From CAYXLI01 sp964464925 (GTDB lineage Bacteria; Acidobacteriota; Terriglobia; Bryobacterales; Bryobacteraceae), in the NCBI GenBank assembly GCA_964464925.1, contig CAYXLI010000013.1, positions 84,753 through 148,752 on the forward strand: a stretch of DNA of 64,000 bases, given 5' to 3'. Of this stretch, positions 51,077 to 59,780 are shown one piece after another (positions within the stretch are counted from its first letter, which is position 1; the number at the start of each line of letters is the position of its first letter). The position numbers were made by a program, and so were the translations under genes. The notes beneath the pieces are model-generated. The model saw nothing but the letters and a program-made list of their open reading frames with translations. It searched no databases and was not told where the DNA came from.

Positions 51077-51901
51077 TTAGTCTTCGATAGTGATCGAAGG
51101 ACCTTTGGTGCCGCTCTTGCCAACGGCCTCAACAACACTGCGAGCCATATCGAGGAACACCTTCGCGTTCGGGTTCGTCTCGCCCTTCAGCGCCACGGGA
51201 CGGCCGGTATCGCCGCCAACGCGCGTCAGCGGATCCAGCGGCAGCTCGCCGAGGAAGGGAACGCTCATCGCTTCGGCTGTGCGCTTGCCGCCGCCTTCGC
51301 CGAATACATCGATGCGTTCGCCGGACTTCGGAGCAATCATGTAGCTCATGTTCTCGACGATGCCGAGAACCGGAACCCTTACCTGCTGGAACATCAGCAC
51401 CGCTTTGCGTGCGTCTTCGAGGGAAACTTCAGACGGCGTAGTGACAATGATGGACCCCGTTACGGGAGCCGTCTGGATCAGGGATAACTGCACGTCACCG
51501 GTGCCGGGCGGCAGGTCGATCACCAGGTAATCCAGATCCACCCAGTCCACGCCGCGAAGAAATTGCTGAATCACGCTGTTCAGCATCGGCCCGCGCCAGA
51601 TCAGCGGCTTGTCTCCTGGATTCAGAAAGCCCATGGATATGAGCTTTACGCCGTATTGCTGCAGCGGCTGGATACGCTCTCCGATCGCGTGAGGCGTATC
51701 CCGAATGCCCATCATAAGAGGAACATTCGGGCCATACACATCGGCGTCGAGCAGCCCGGTCTTATAGCCGAGCTGCGCGAGCGATACCGCCAGATTGACA
51801 GAGACGGTGGTCTTGCCGACCCCGCCTTTACCAGAACCCACCGCAATCAGGTTCTTGACGCCCTGAATGGGCGGCTTTGGTTGTTCTGCCTGGGGACCCA
51901 T
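51077..51901 (-). CDS. mrp: Mrp/NBP35-family P-loop ATPase lacking the CxxC motif
   Basis: A 274-residue Mrp/ApbC-like protein. The deviant Walker A is GKGGVGKTT (24-32), followed by DADVYGPNVP, DLPPGTGDVQL and IVENMSY. Family knowledge: ApbC-type proteins normally follow ENMSY with a CPxC pair that holds a bridging 4Fe-4S cluster; here the place is taken by A190-P-K-S193. The N-terminal MIP18/DUF59 domain of longer Mrp proteins is also missing. It may therefore act without a cluster. ATG 51901 directly abuts the pnp stop, so it is cotranscribed with rpsO-pnp. Confidence 0.88.
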   Translation of the reverse strand: MGPQAEQPKPPIQGVKNLIAVGSGKGGVGKTTVSVNLAVSLAQLGYKTGLLDADVYGPNVPLMMGIRDTPHAIGERIQPLQQYGVKLISMGFLNPGDKPLIWRGPMLNSVIQQFLRGVDWVDLDYLVIDLPPGTGDVQLSLIQTAPVTGSIIVTTPSEVSLEDARKAVLMFQQVRVPVLGIVENMSYMIAPKSGERIDVFGEGGGKRTAEAMSVPFLGELPLDPLTRVGGDTGRPVALKGETNPNAKVFLDMARSVVEAVGKSGTKGPSITIED

Positions 51902-54013
51902 TTACTTCGTGGTTTCCTGCTGCTTCAGCTTGTCGCGCTGCTCCTTGAGCACCGCCTTGCGGCTCAGCCTGATCTTGTTGCCCTCGAGTGCGAGCACCTT
52001 GACCATAATCTGATCGCCTTCCTTCAGCTCATCCCGCACGTTCTTCACGCGGTTTTCCGAGATTTCGCTGATGTGCAGCAGGCCGTCGGTGCCGGGGAAA
52101 ATCTCGACAAACGCGCCGAAATCCACCAGCCGAACCACTTTGCCCAGATATGTCTTGCCGACTTCGGCGACTGCCGCGATGTCGGTCACCATCTGGATGG
52201 CGCGGTCGGCGGAGGTGCCATCCGTCGCGTAGATGTTCACTGTTCCGTCGTCGTCCACGTCGATCTTCACGCCGGTCGCGTCGACGATGCCGCGGATCAC
52301 CTTGCCGCCGGGGCCGATCAGTTCGCGGATCTTGTCCGTCGGAATGGTCATGGTGAAAATGCGCGGCGCATACTGCGAGAGCTTCTCGCGCGGCGTCGAA
52401 AGCACCGCGTTCATCGCGTCCAGCAGGTACAGGCGCGCGTGGCGGGCCTGCTCCAGCGCTTCGGTCATAATGGCGGAAGTGACATTCGGAACCTTGATGT
52501 CCATCTGGAGGGCGGTGATTCCGTCCTTCGTTCCGGCCACCTTGAAGTCCATATCGCCGTAGTGGTCTTCCGCACCGGCGATGTCGGTCAGGATGGCATA
52601 GTTCTCGCCTTCCTTCACCAGACCCATCGCGATACCTGCCACGGGAGCCGCAATCGGCACACCCGCGTCCATCAGCGAGAGGCTCGCTCCGCAAACGGAG
52701 GCCATCGAGCTGGAACCGTTCGATTCCAGGATGTCGCTGACTACGCGAAGCGTATAAGGGAATGTCTTCTCATCCGGGATAACTGCGGCGAGAGCGCGCT
52801 CCGCCAGGGCACCATGGCCGATCTCACGACGGCCTGCGCCACGCATGAAACCAACTTCGCCCACACTGAACGGCGGGAAATTGTAGTGCAGCATCCACCG
52901 CTTGCTGGTCTCACTCGGGTCGAGCAACTCGATTCGCTGTGCGTCTTCCTTCGTGCCCAGCGTTGCAGTAACCAGGGCTTGGGTTTCGCCACGCGTGAAC
53001 AGCGCGGAACCGTGCGTGCGCGGCAGCAGTCCGACTTCGATCGACAGCTTGCGGATCTTGTCGAACGGCCGTCCGTCCGGGCGGCGGCGATCCTTCAGCA
53101 TTTGATCGCGGAAAATGCGCTCCTTCAGGCGGTCGAACAGTCCGGCAGCTTCCTTCTTCTGGTCGTCTTCTTCGAACGTGTCCAGTAGCTTGTGCTTCAG
53201 ATCGTGGATCTTCGAGTAGCTCTCCAGCTTCGGATACTTCTCGGTATTCAGCGCATCGGTCAGATCAGCGCGATATTCCTTATCGATCTTGTTGTAAAGT
53301 TCTTCGTTAACGGCCGGTGGCGTGAATTCCCGCTTGGGCTTCCCGGTGAGCTTCGCCAGTTCACGGATGCCGGCGATGATTTTCTTGCAGCACTCGTGGC
53401 CGAAGTCGATGGCCTTGACTACCTGATCCTCGGCGACACCTTGGCCGCCCGCTTCCACCATCACGATGCCTTCTTCGGTTCCGGCAACAACGATGTTGAA
53501 TGTGGCTGCTTTCGTCTCTTCGTACGTCGGGTTCGCAACTAGCTCACCATTCACCAGGCCCACGCGAACTGCGCCGAGCACGTGATGGAACGGGATCTCC
53601 GAAATTGCCAGAGACGCGGCGGCGCCAACCATGGCGAGAGTAGACGGATCCCGGTCTGGATCCGCGGAAAGTACCATGCCGATGATCTGCGTTTCGCAGG
53701 TAAAACCTTCCGGAAACAGCGGACGCACCGGGCGGTCGATCAGACGGCTGGTCAGGATTTCTTTCTCAGTAGGGCGGCCTTCCCGCTTGACGAAACCTCC
53801 CGGGAAGCGTCCGGCCGAGTAAGTGTATTCACGGTAGTCTACCGTGAGAGGGAAAAAGGAGGCGCCGGGTTTCGGCTCCTCATTGGCACAGGCCGTCACC
53901 AGGACGACAGATTCGCCGGACCGAACGACAACAGCGCCGTTCGCCTGCTTGGCCATTCTTCCAGTTTCAAGGGAAATCGTTCGACCCTGCAGGTCGATTT
54001 CGACAGTATGCAT
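51902..54013 (-). CDS. pnp: Polyribonucleotide nucleotidyltransferase (PNPase)
   Basis: A 703-residue PNPase: two RNase PH-like domains separated by a helical domain, then KH (IGPGGKVIRGIVDATGVKIDV) and S1 (GKVVRLVDFGAFVEIFPGTDGLLH) domains. It degrades RNA from the 3' end by phosphorolysis and joins the degradosome in many bacteria. GGAGG precedes ATG 54013. It follows rpsO, the classical order; a hairpin lies in the spacer. Confidence 0.96.
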   Translation of the reverse strand: MHTVEIDLQGRTISLETGRMAKQANGAVVVRSGESVVLVTACANEEPKPGASFFPLTVDYREYTYSAGRFPGGFVKREGRPTEKEILTSRLIDRPVRPLFPEGFTCETQIIGMVLSADPDRDPSTLAMVGAAASLAISEIPFHHVLGAVRVGLVNGELVANPTYEETKAATFNIVVAGTEEGIVMVEAGGQGVAEDQVVKAIDFGHECCKKIIAGIRELAKLTGKPKREFTPPAVNEELYNKIDKEYRADLTDALNTEKYPKLESYSKIHDLKHKLLDTFEEDDQKKEAAGLFDRLKERIFRDQMLKDRRRPDGRPFDKIRKLSIEVGLLPRTHGSALFTRGETQALVTATLGTKEDAQRIELLDPSETSKRWMLHYNFPPFSVGEVGFMRGAGRREIGHGALAERALAAVIPDEKTFPYTLRVVSDILESNGSSSMASVCGASLSLMDAGVPIAAPVAGIAMGLVKEGENYAILTDIAGAEDHYGDMDFKVAGTKDGITALQMDIKVPNVTSAIMTEALEQARHARLYLLDAMNAVLSTPREKLSQYAPRIFTMTIPTDKIRELIGPGGKVIRGIVDATGVKIDVDDDGTVNIYATDGTSADRAIQMVTDIAAVAEVGKTYLGKVVRLVDFGAFVEIFPGTDGLLHISEISENRVKNVRDELKEGDQIMVKVLALEGNKIRLSRKAVLKEQRDKLKQQETTK

Positions 54014-54096
54014 TGTGTATCCTCCAACCGCGGCCGCTCAAATACGGCTCGGTTCGTTGCGGATTAAGAGGAGACTTAGAGTCTGCGTAGGATGGG

Positions 54097-54113
54097 CCGT
54101 CCACCATGGACGG
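54097..54113 (-). other. Hairpin in the rpsO-pnp spacer
   Basis: CCGTCCA-CCA-TGGACGG is a perfect seven-base-pair stem with a three-base loop within the 153-base rpsO-pnp spacer. In E. coli this spacer contains an RNase III-cleaved stem through which PNPase autoregulates; a similar role here is only suggested by position. Confidence 0.4.
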
Positions 54114-54166
54114 TTGTTAGCAGTCACATCGACTGCCGCACCTGAGTGTCACTCTTCAGCGAACGC

Positions 54167-54436
54167 TTAGCGGCGGATGCCGAGGCTCGTAATGAGTGTC
54201 TTGTACCGTTCCGGAGTTCGGTCCTTGAGGTAGTTCAACAGTTTACGACGGCGCGCCACCATCATCAATAGCCCTCGACGGGAGTGATGATCCTTCTTGT
54301 GGGACTTGAAGTGCTCCTGCAGTTGCAAGATACGCTGGCTGAGGAGAGCAATCTGGACTTCCGACGAACCAGTATCGGTCTTGTGAACCTTGTACTTCGT
54401 AATTACATCCGACTTCTGAGTTGCCGCAAGTGCCAT
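54167..54436 (-). CDS. rpsO: 30S ribosomal protein S15
   Basis: An 89-residue protein, the exact family length. HKTDTGSSEVQIALLSQRI, LQEHFKSHKKDHHSRRGLL and RRRKLLNYLKDRTPERY are the diagnostic S15 segments. It binds 16S rRNA in the central domain and bridges subunits. It is the first gene of rpsO-pnp-mrp. No strong Shine-Dalgarno precedes the ATG. The 169-base stretch upstream (54437-54605) shows no gene. Confidence 0.97.
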   Translation of the reverse strand: MALAATQKSDVITKYKVHKTDTGSSEVQIALLSQRILQLQEHFKSHKKDHHSRRGLLMMVARRRKLLNYLKDRTPERYKTLITSLGIRR

Positions 54437-54605
54437 GCTAGAGTGAAAACCCTTCGTCTTACCTTAATCGTTAAATTTGTACAACAGCAGGATACCACAC
54501 TTTTAGGACTGCTGTGTGAGGACGCACGGAGGCAGAACTGCCTTAGGTGTGTCCCTTCAGAATACCATAGAGTGCCTTAAGCCAGCGGTGCGCGAAATGG
54601 AAAAA

Positions 54606-55304
54606 TCACTTCCTGATTTCCCGGATTCTTACATTCCGGAACATGCCAACGCTGAACTGATCATGTAACTGTAATCCAATCGGCCCCGTCTTCGACCTCG
54701 CCGGATCTCCCGGATGCTCGGCCACTACCTGGCCATTCAGCTTTACCCGAATCAAATCGTTCCTCGACTCGATATCGAGCTCGTTCCAGTCATCGTCGAT
54801 CTGCGCTCCCGTCTTGGCATCGGTAAACGTATAAATGCTGCCCGTTGGATGCGGATCCGGATAGTTGTTATTGATCTGGATCTCATACCCGATCTTCGAT
54901 GGCGTCTTTTTAAAATCGACCGGTGCTACCACCGCGTACTTTGCCCTCGACGTATCCCGAATCGATACTCCGCTGTTCCCGCAGTTCCGCATCCAGTACT
55001 CCACGTGAAGGTCGAACTGCACGTAATCGTTCCGCTTCGTGTAGAGCCAGGACTGCGTATCGCGCCAAGCCTTATAGGCCGCCGGCGTCTCGATCCACTT
55101 CGCGTCCGGTCCTGTCTTGCGAATCTCGCGTTCGCCCACCAGCGTGCCGTCGCGCATCATGCGCCAGTAGCCGTCGCCGATTACCTCCCACTGCTCCATG
55201 CTCCCTTTCGGAAACAGGTCGACATATCCCTCGAACCGCTTCGGCGTAGCCGCGGCGGCCGCTGCCATCCCCATCCACCATCGTCTCGTCATAACGTTCT
55301 TCAT
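54606..55304 (-). CDS. Exported DUF1080 / 3-keto-disaccharide hydrolase-domain protein
   Basis: A 232-residue protein. The N-terminus MTRRWWMGMAAAAAATPKRF is an export signal with a twin-arginine flavour. The rest is a concanavalin-like beta sandwich of the PF06439 type: GYVDLFPKGSMEQWEVIGDGYW near the start, YVQFDLHVEYWM, NSGVSIRD, GYEIQI and WNELDIESRNDLIRVKLNG later. Family members hydrolyse 3-keto-glucosides or bind glycans. It is divergent from the AGE-fold gene, with 32 bases between starts. Confidence 0.83.
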   Translation of the reverse strand: MKNVMTRRWWMGMAAAAAATPKRFEGYVDLFPKGSMEQWEVIGDGYWRMMRDGTLVGEREIRKTGPDAKWIETPAAYKAWRDTQSWLYTKRNDYVQFDLHVEYWMRNCGNSGVSIRDTSRAKYAVVAPVDFKKTPSKIGYEIQINNNYPDPHPTGSIYTFTDAKTGAQIDDDWNELDIESRNDLIRVKLNGQVVAEHPGDPARSKTGPIGLQLHDQFSVGMFRNVRIREIRK

Positions 55305-55336
55305 GCTATCGAAATCTGAAACAATATGGGGGAATT

Positions 55337-56782
55337 ATGAAACGCTTCGCATCGTTGTTGCTACTTCTGTGCGCCGCCCTGAACGCGGCCCCGCCTGCGC
55401 TCAGTTACATCGATGCGCTTCCTCCCGCCGAGGTATGGCGAGACCACCTCGTCGGTGATCTGATGAAGTTCTGGGACATGCCCAGCGCGCTCGGCTCGCC
55501 TGTCGGTGCATTTCCGTCGGTCCGCTGCGATGACGGATCGGGCGTTGATTATCAGCGCCCTTGTGCCGAAGCGAACAACCCCTACCTGCTCACCCGTCAA
55601 CGCTACATTGTTTCGGAATCGCGCCAGGTCTATGCCTACGGAGTCGCGTTCCACGTCACCGGGGATCCAAAGTACCTGCGCTACTGCAAAGCGGGCGTCG
55701 ATTACATCCGCCAGAACTTCGTCGATCGTAAGAACGGCGGCATCGCCATCAACATCGATCTGGCTACCAACAAGGCCGACACAAATCCGGCCCTCCGCAA
55801 TGCGCAGGAGCTAGGCTACAGCCTGCTCGGCATGGCCTTTTACTATTACCTCACCCGGGATCCGGAAGTGCTCCCCGATATCCTGGCCGTCAAGGATTAC
55901 ATTTTCGACAAGTATTACAATCCCTCCTTGAAAGCCATGCAGTGGACGCTGGCCAACAACGGCACGGCCCGATTCGACCAGCTCAACCTGGTGGCGCAGC
56001 TCGATCAGATGAATACTTATCTCGTCCTGCTGACGCCGATTCTTCCGGAGCCCTATCAGTCGCAATGGAAGGATTCCTTGCGCATGCTGTCCCACATCAT
56101 CATCGACAGGTTCTACTCGCCCTCACAAAATGTGGTCTTCCTCTCCGCCAATACGCCCGCAGACACCGACATCACTCGGAGCGGGACCGATTTCGGCCAC
56201 ACCGCCAAAGCATTCTGGATGATCCGCTGGACCGGCTTGCTGACTGGCGATTCCGACCTGGTTGCGTTTGCTGAGGATAACGGCCGCCGCATGTTGGAGC
56301 GTGCCTACCTGCCGGACAACGGCTCCTGGGCCGAAGGCCTCTTGGTTGGCGGCAATGTCGACATCAACAAGAGTTGGTGGATCTACGCCGAACTCGACCA
56401 GTTCGCCGGCACGCTCGCACTGATGGATCCGTCCACGGCTTGGTATCTGCCGCAGACCTCCAGCTATTACCTCCGCTACTTCATCGACCGCCAGTACGGC
56501 GAAGTGTGGAACGGCCTTGACGGCAAGACGAACGCTCCACAAAAGGATCTACCCAAGCAGTGGTTCTGGAAGAACGGCTATCACTCGATGGAACACGCCA
56601 TGGTTTCGTACATGACGGCACGCTCCCTCAAGCAGGAGCCGCTCACTTTGTATTACGCATTCCAGGGCGAGGTTCCGCCCCTTCAGGAAATACGCCCCTA
56701 CTTCTTCACAGGTGCTGTCGATCGGATCGAAAAGATCGCCGGGGATCCGGTCTACGCCGTCACCTATAACGGCATCTACTGA
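55337..56782 (+). CDS. Secreted AGE-fold (N-acylglucosamine/cellobiose 2-epimerase-like) protein
   Basis: A 481-residue protein with a signal peptide (MKRFASLLLLLCAALNAA). The pattern of paired helices suggests an (alpha/alpha)6 barrel. D285-FGH288-TAKAFWMI resembles the GHD/E catalytic region of 2-epimerases, WW347-348 with AELD resembles their W-x-AE motif, and WKNGYH416-SMEHAM resembles the second catalytic His. Cellobiose epimerases are cytoplasmic, so export is unusual; it could instead be an inactive or lyase-like relative. GGGGGA precedes ATG 55337. It converges with the ManD-like gene, three bases apart. Confidence 0.65.
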   Translation: MKRFASLLLLLCAALNAAPPALSYIDALPPAEVWRDHLVGDLMKFWDMPSALGSPVGAFPSVRCDDGSGVDYQRPCAEANNPYLLTRQRYIVSESRQVYAYGVAFHVTGDPKYLRYCKAGVDYIRQNFVDRKNGGIAINIDLATNKADTNPALRNAQELGYSLLGMAFYYYLTRDPEVLPDILAVKDYIFDKYYNPSLKAMQWTLANNGTARFDQLNLVAQLDQMNTYLVLLTPILPEPYQSQWKDSLRMLSHIIIDRFYSPSQNVVFLSANTPADTDITRSGTDFGHTAKAFWMIRWTGLLTGDSDLVAFAEDNGRRMLERAYLPDNGSWAEGLLVGGNVDINKSWWIYAELDQFAGTLALMDPSTAWYLPQTSSYYLRYFIDRQYGEVWNGLDGKTNAPQKDLPKQWFWKNGYHSMEHAMVSYMTARSLKQEPLTLYYAFQGEVPPLQEIRPYFFTGAVDRIEKIAGDPVYAVTYNGIY

Positions 56783-56785
56783 CGA

Positions 56786-58132
56786 TTACTGCTTGATAAT
56801 CGTCCCGTCTTTTCTCCGGACCTCGCCCCACCCGCCGTTGTACTTCTTCCGGTCGCCGCCCTCGCCGGTGCCGAACGGATACTTTGCGGCTGCCTTTTCG
56901 TCCACTTCGATCCCCCAGCCCGGAGCCTCGTTCACATACGCGTACCCGTTCTTCAACGTCGGTACGCCATGGAACACTTCCTGCAACCGGTCATTGAACG
57001 GGCTGTATTCCTGAATGCCGAAGTTGTTGCTCACCAGGTCCAGCGTATAGTTCGCTGCATGCCCGATCGGGGAAACATCCCCCGGCCCGTGCCATGCCGT
57101 CCGTACATTGAAGAATTCGCCGAGGATTGCTATCTTCCGGCACGGCGTCACTCCGCCTGCCTGCGATACGTGTACTCGAATGTAATCGATCAGCCTCTCG
57201 CTGATCAGCGGGCTCCACTCATGCGGATTGTTGAACAGTTCGCCCATAGCGAGCGGCGTCGTGCACTGCTGCCGGATCAGCCGGAAATACGCAATATCTT
57301 CCGGCGACAGCGGATCCTCCACAAAGAACGGCTTGTACTGCTCTAAATCCTTGCAAAGCTGCACCGCCTGCCGCGGAGTCACTCGCTCATGCACGTCATG
57401 CAGCAATTCGACCTCGTCGCCCAACTCCTTGCGCGCTATCTCGAACAGTTTGACCGCGCGCCGGCAATACGCCGCCGGCTCGAACACCGGACCGTCATGC
57501 AGCGCCGGCACCTTCACATCCGAACGGCCCGACCCGTACCCAGCCATGCCATCCACGCCCACCTGAATGCGTACGTGACGGAAGCCGCGCTCCATATAGC
57601 TCTTCGCGCTCTGCATGACCTGCGGATAATCCTGGCCCGCGGCATGTCCATAGCAATCCACCGCCTCGCGCACCTTGCCGCCCAGCAGTTGATACACAGG
57701 CATCCCGGCCTGACGCCCTTTGATGTCCCACAGCGCCTGGTCCACTCCGCTCAATGTATTATTCAGAACCGGCCCGTTCCGCCAATACGAGCTGTTGTAT
57801 AGCGCCTGCCAGATGTCGTCGATCCGGTCCGCCGGCTTGCCGATCAGAAACGGCTTCGCATACCGCCGGACGGCTTCGCCTACCAGGTCCGCGCGTTGCG
57901 TGAACGTTCCGCAGCCGTACCCGTAGAGCCCATCCTGATCCGTCGTGATTTTCACCACCGTGAGCCGTAAACCAGCCGGTGCGGTCTCAATGACGCTTAC
58001 GTCCTTGATCTTTAGAGAGCTCATGCCGCGTGTTGCGCGTTCCACCTTCTCCTGTGCGGCGGCTTGGCGCTGCGAGACAACTCCCGCTAACGCACCCGTA
58101 CCAGCCAGTTTGAAAAGCCCACGTCGATTCAT
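56786..58132 (-). CDS. Tat-exported mannonate dehydratase-like (ManD/RspA) enolase-superfamily protein
   Basis: A 448-residue protein. MNRRGLFKLAGTGALAGVV is a twin-arginine signal. The barrel has D246 and H248 in LLHDVHERVTP, E272 (FVEDP), E298 (MGELFNNPHEW) and H348 in WHGPGDVSPIGHAAN, all characteristic of ManD/RspA. It probably dehydrates a hexonate. Its ATG overlaps the stop of ccmD (ATGA), an unexpected coupling to cytochrome c maturation genes. Confidence 0.88.
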   Translation of the reverse strand: MNRRGLFKLAGTGALAGVVSQRQAAAQEKVERATRGMSSLKIKDVSVIETAPAGLRLTVVKITTDQDGLYGYGCGTFTQRADLVGEAVRRYAKPFLIGKPADRIDDIWQALYNSSYWRNGPVLNNTLSGVDQALWDIKGRQAGMPVYQLLGGKVREAVDCYGHAAGQDYPQVMQSAKSYMERGFRHVRIQVGVDGMAGYGSGRSDVKVPALHDGPVFEPAAYCRRAVKLFEIARKELGDEVELLHDVHERVTPRQAVQLCKDLEQYKPFFVEDPLSPEDIAYFRLIRQQCTTPLAMGELFNNPHEWSPLISERLIDYIRVHVSQAGGVTPCRKIAILGEFFNVRTAWHGPGDVSPIGHAANYTLDLVSNNFGIQEYSPFNDRLQEVFHGVPTLKNGYAYVNEAPGWGIEVDEKAAAKYPFGTGEGGDRKKYNGGWGEVRRKDGTIIKQ

Positions 58133-58293
58133 GATTGCCGTTTGTCTCCGCTCTCTATCATTCTCTTCAGGCGGCCCATCTCTTCGCGAATCTGCTTCTC
58201 ACGAGCAGCCAGAGTGATTACGTATATCACAATGACAGCCCATGCGGCTGCAAATCCGTAGAACATATACGTGAAATTTCGTTGATCGATCAT
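58129..58293 (-). CDS. ccmD: Heme exporter/maturation small protein CcmD
   Basis: A 54-residue protein beginning MIDQRNFTYMFYGFAAAWAV, followed by IVIYVITLAAREKQIREEMGRLKRM. A single membrane helix with tyrosine/Ala-rich entry and a charged cytoplasmic tail is the CcmD pattern, and it follows ccmC by four bases. CcmD joins the CcmABCD heme handling complex. The gene is short and easily missed. It overlaps the ManD-like start by four bases. Confidence 0.83.
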   Translation of the reverse strand: MIDQRNFTYMFYGFAAAWAVIVIYVITLAAREKQIREEMGRLKRMIESGDKRQS

Positions 58294-58297
58294 AGGC

Positions 58298-58978
58298 TTA
58301 CAGGGCGTGCGCCTCCCGGCGCATTCCGTCCAGTTCTCTCCTGTAGTTTTCCTGCCGCTCGCGCACCAGCGTCAGCACAACCGAAAGCAGCGTAAGGGCC
58401 AGCATATTCCACATGATGGGCGCCAGAAACGGGCCGAAGCCGCCTCCGCCGCGCGATTCAAACACAGGCCCCGGATGCTGCGTCCGGAACCAGGTAATCG
58501 ACATGTAGGTGATGATCACGCCGGGGAAGCTCAATATCGAAAGCACCGCCGAGTAACGGGCCCTCTGCGTTGGCTCATCAATCGCCTGCCGCAGGATCAG
58601 GTATCCCGCATACATCAGCCACGACACCAGCATCGATGTCAGCCGCGCATCCCACGTCCACCAGATGCCCCAGATGATCCGTCCCCAGATCGAACCCGTG
58701 ATCAGGTTGATCGCTCCCATCGCGAGTCCCACCTCGGTCACTGAAACAGCAACCGCATCGAAGCGCATGTTCTTCGTCGTGAGGTAAAGAATGCTGCAAA
58801 CCAGCGCTATGGCAACTGCCGTAGCAGCCGCGGCAGCAGCCGGAATGTGGAACATCGCAATGCGCGCAATCGCGCCCTGGTTCCGTTCATCCGGCGTGCC
58901 GAGAAAAATCATATAGAGATTCCACACCAGGAGGACCGCTGTGATGCCCCCAAGGCAGTAAATCAGCTTGTCGCGCAT
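58298..58978 (-). CDS. ccmC: Heme exporter protein CcmC
   Basis: A 226-residue protein with six membrane segments. The tryptophan-rich heme-handling motif is WGIWWTWDARLTS (WWTWD at 106-110), and the two external histidines are likely H44 (MFHIP) and H168 (RTQHPGP). It presents heme to CcmE for cytochrome c biogenesis. One base separates it from ccmB, and ccmD follows. ccmA, ccmE and ccmF are absent from the window. Confidence 0.93.
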   Translation of the reverse strand: MRDKLIYCLGGITAVLLVWNLYMIFLGTPDERNQGAIARIAMFHIPAAAAAATAVAIALVCSILYLTTKNMRFDAVAVSVTEVGLAMGAINLITGSIWGRIIWGIWWTWDARLTSMLVSWLMYAGYLILRQAIDEPTQRARYSAVLSILSFPGVIITYMSITWFRTQHPGPVFESRGGGGFGPFLAPIMWNMLALTLLSVVLTLVRERQENYRRELDGMRREAHAL

Positions 58979-58979
58979 A

Positions 58980-59660
58980 TCAGATCACCAAAACACTTTC
59001 TACCAAGAGTAAAGCGAGCGATGTGTAGATTACATCAAACCCTATCAGTAGTTTCAGCCAGATGAATTGGTCCGCCTGAATCGGCTGTCCTAGCGTCAGG
59101 GTTGCGCTGAGCTGTATCGCCCCCAGCAGCACCGGAATCAGAATCGGATATACCAGCATGGGCAGCATGAGTTCACGCAGCCGCAGGTTCACCGTCAGCG
59201 CGCTGAACATCGTGCCAACAACTGTCATCCCCCAGGTCGTCAGCAGCAGCACCATCAGCAGTGAGGGAAACTGATCCGTCCATGGCACGTTATAGAAGAT
59301 TCCGAAGATCGGCATGCAGACCATTTCCACGGCCACCAGCAACACCCAGTTCGCCATCGCCTTTCCCAGAAACAGCGCACTGCCGGGAATAGGCGATGCG
59401 ATCAGCGCATCCAGGCAATCATTCGGAAGATCGCGCGCGAAGCTGCGATTCAGCACCAGCGCTCCCGCGAACGCGAACACCAGCCAGATCAGCCCGCCCG
59501 CGATTTCCCTCGTCTGCTCAGCCGTAGGGTCGAACGCAAAGCTGAACAGCAGCAGAATCACGATTGCGAAGGATACCGAGGCGTTGATCGTCTCTTTACT
59601 CCTGAGTTCGGCTCGCAAGTCCTTCCACGCAATTGTGAAGCTCTGGTTCAGGAATCTCAA
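58980..59660 (-). CDS. ccmB: Heme exporter protein CcmB
   Basis: A 226-residue membrane subunit of the CcmAB ABC module. N-terminal FTIAWKDLRAELRSKE, RSFARDLPNDCLDALIASPIPGSALFLGK and six hydrophobic segments identify it. The start is TTG 59660, with GAGG eight bases upstream. The ATPase CcmA is not adjacent; the 120 bases upstream hold no ATPase gene. Confidence 0.9.
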   Translation of the reverse strand: MRFLNQSFTIAWKDLRAELRSKETINASVSFAIVILLLFSFAFDPTAEQTREIAGGLIWLVFAFAGALVLNRSFARDLPNDCLDALIASPIPGSALFLGKAMANWVLLVAVEMVCMPIFGIFYNVPWTDQFPSLLMVLLLTTWGMTVVGTMFSALTVNLRLRELMLPMLVYPILIPVLLGAIQLSATLTLGQPIQADQFIWLKLLIGFDVIYTSLALLLVESVLVI

Positions 59661-59780
59661 TCAGCCGTCCTCATGGCGCAAGAACAAGTTTACAAGCAAA
59701 CGTTCTTCCAAAGCGGCAAACTGCTGAAAGGAGAGAGAAATGCCCGCTGCCTCCACGAAGGGGTGCGGGAAAACACGACA

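Noticed and set aside
51563..53188. A 541-codon open frame on the plus strand
   Set aside because: It lies antisense inside pnp and mrp, whose frames encode fully conserved proteins. Its His/Arg/Val-rich composition is typical of a reverse-frame shadow in high-GC DNA.
54531..54542. GGCAG-AA-CTGCC hairpin upstream of rpsO
   Set aside because: Short stem, two-base loop and no T-run on either strand; not convincing as a terminator.
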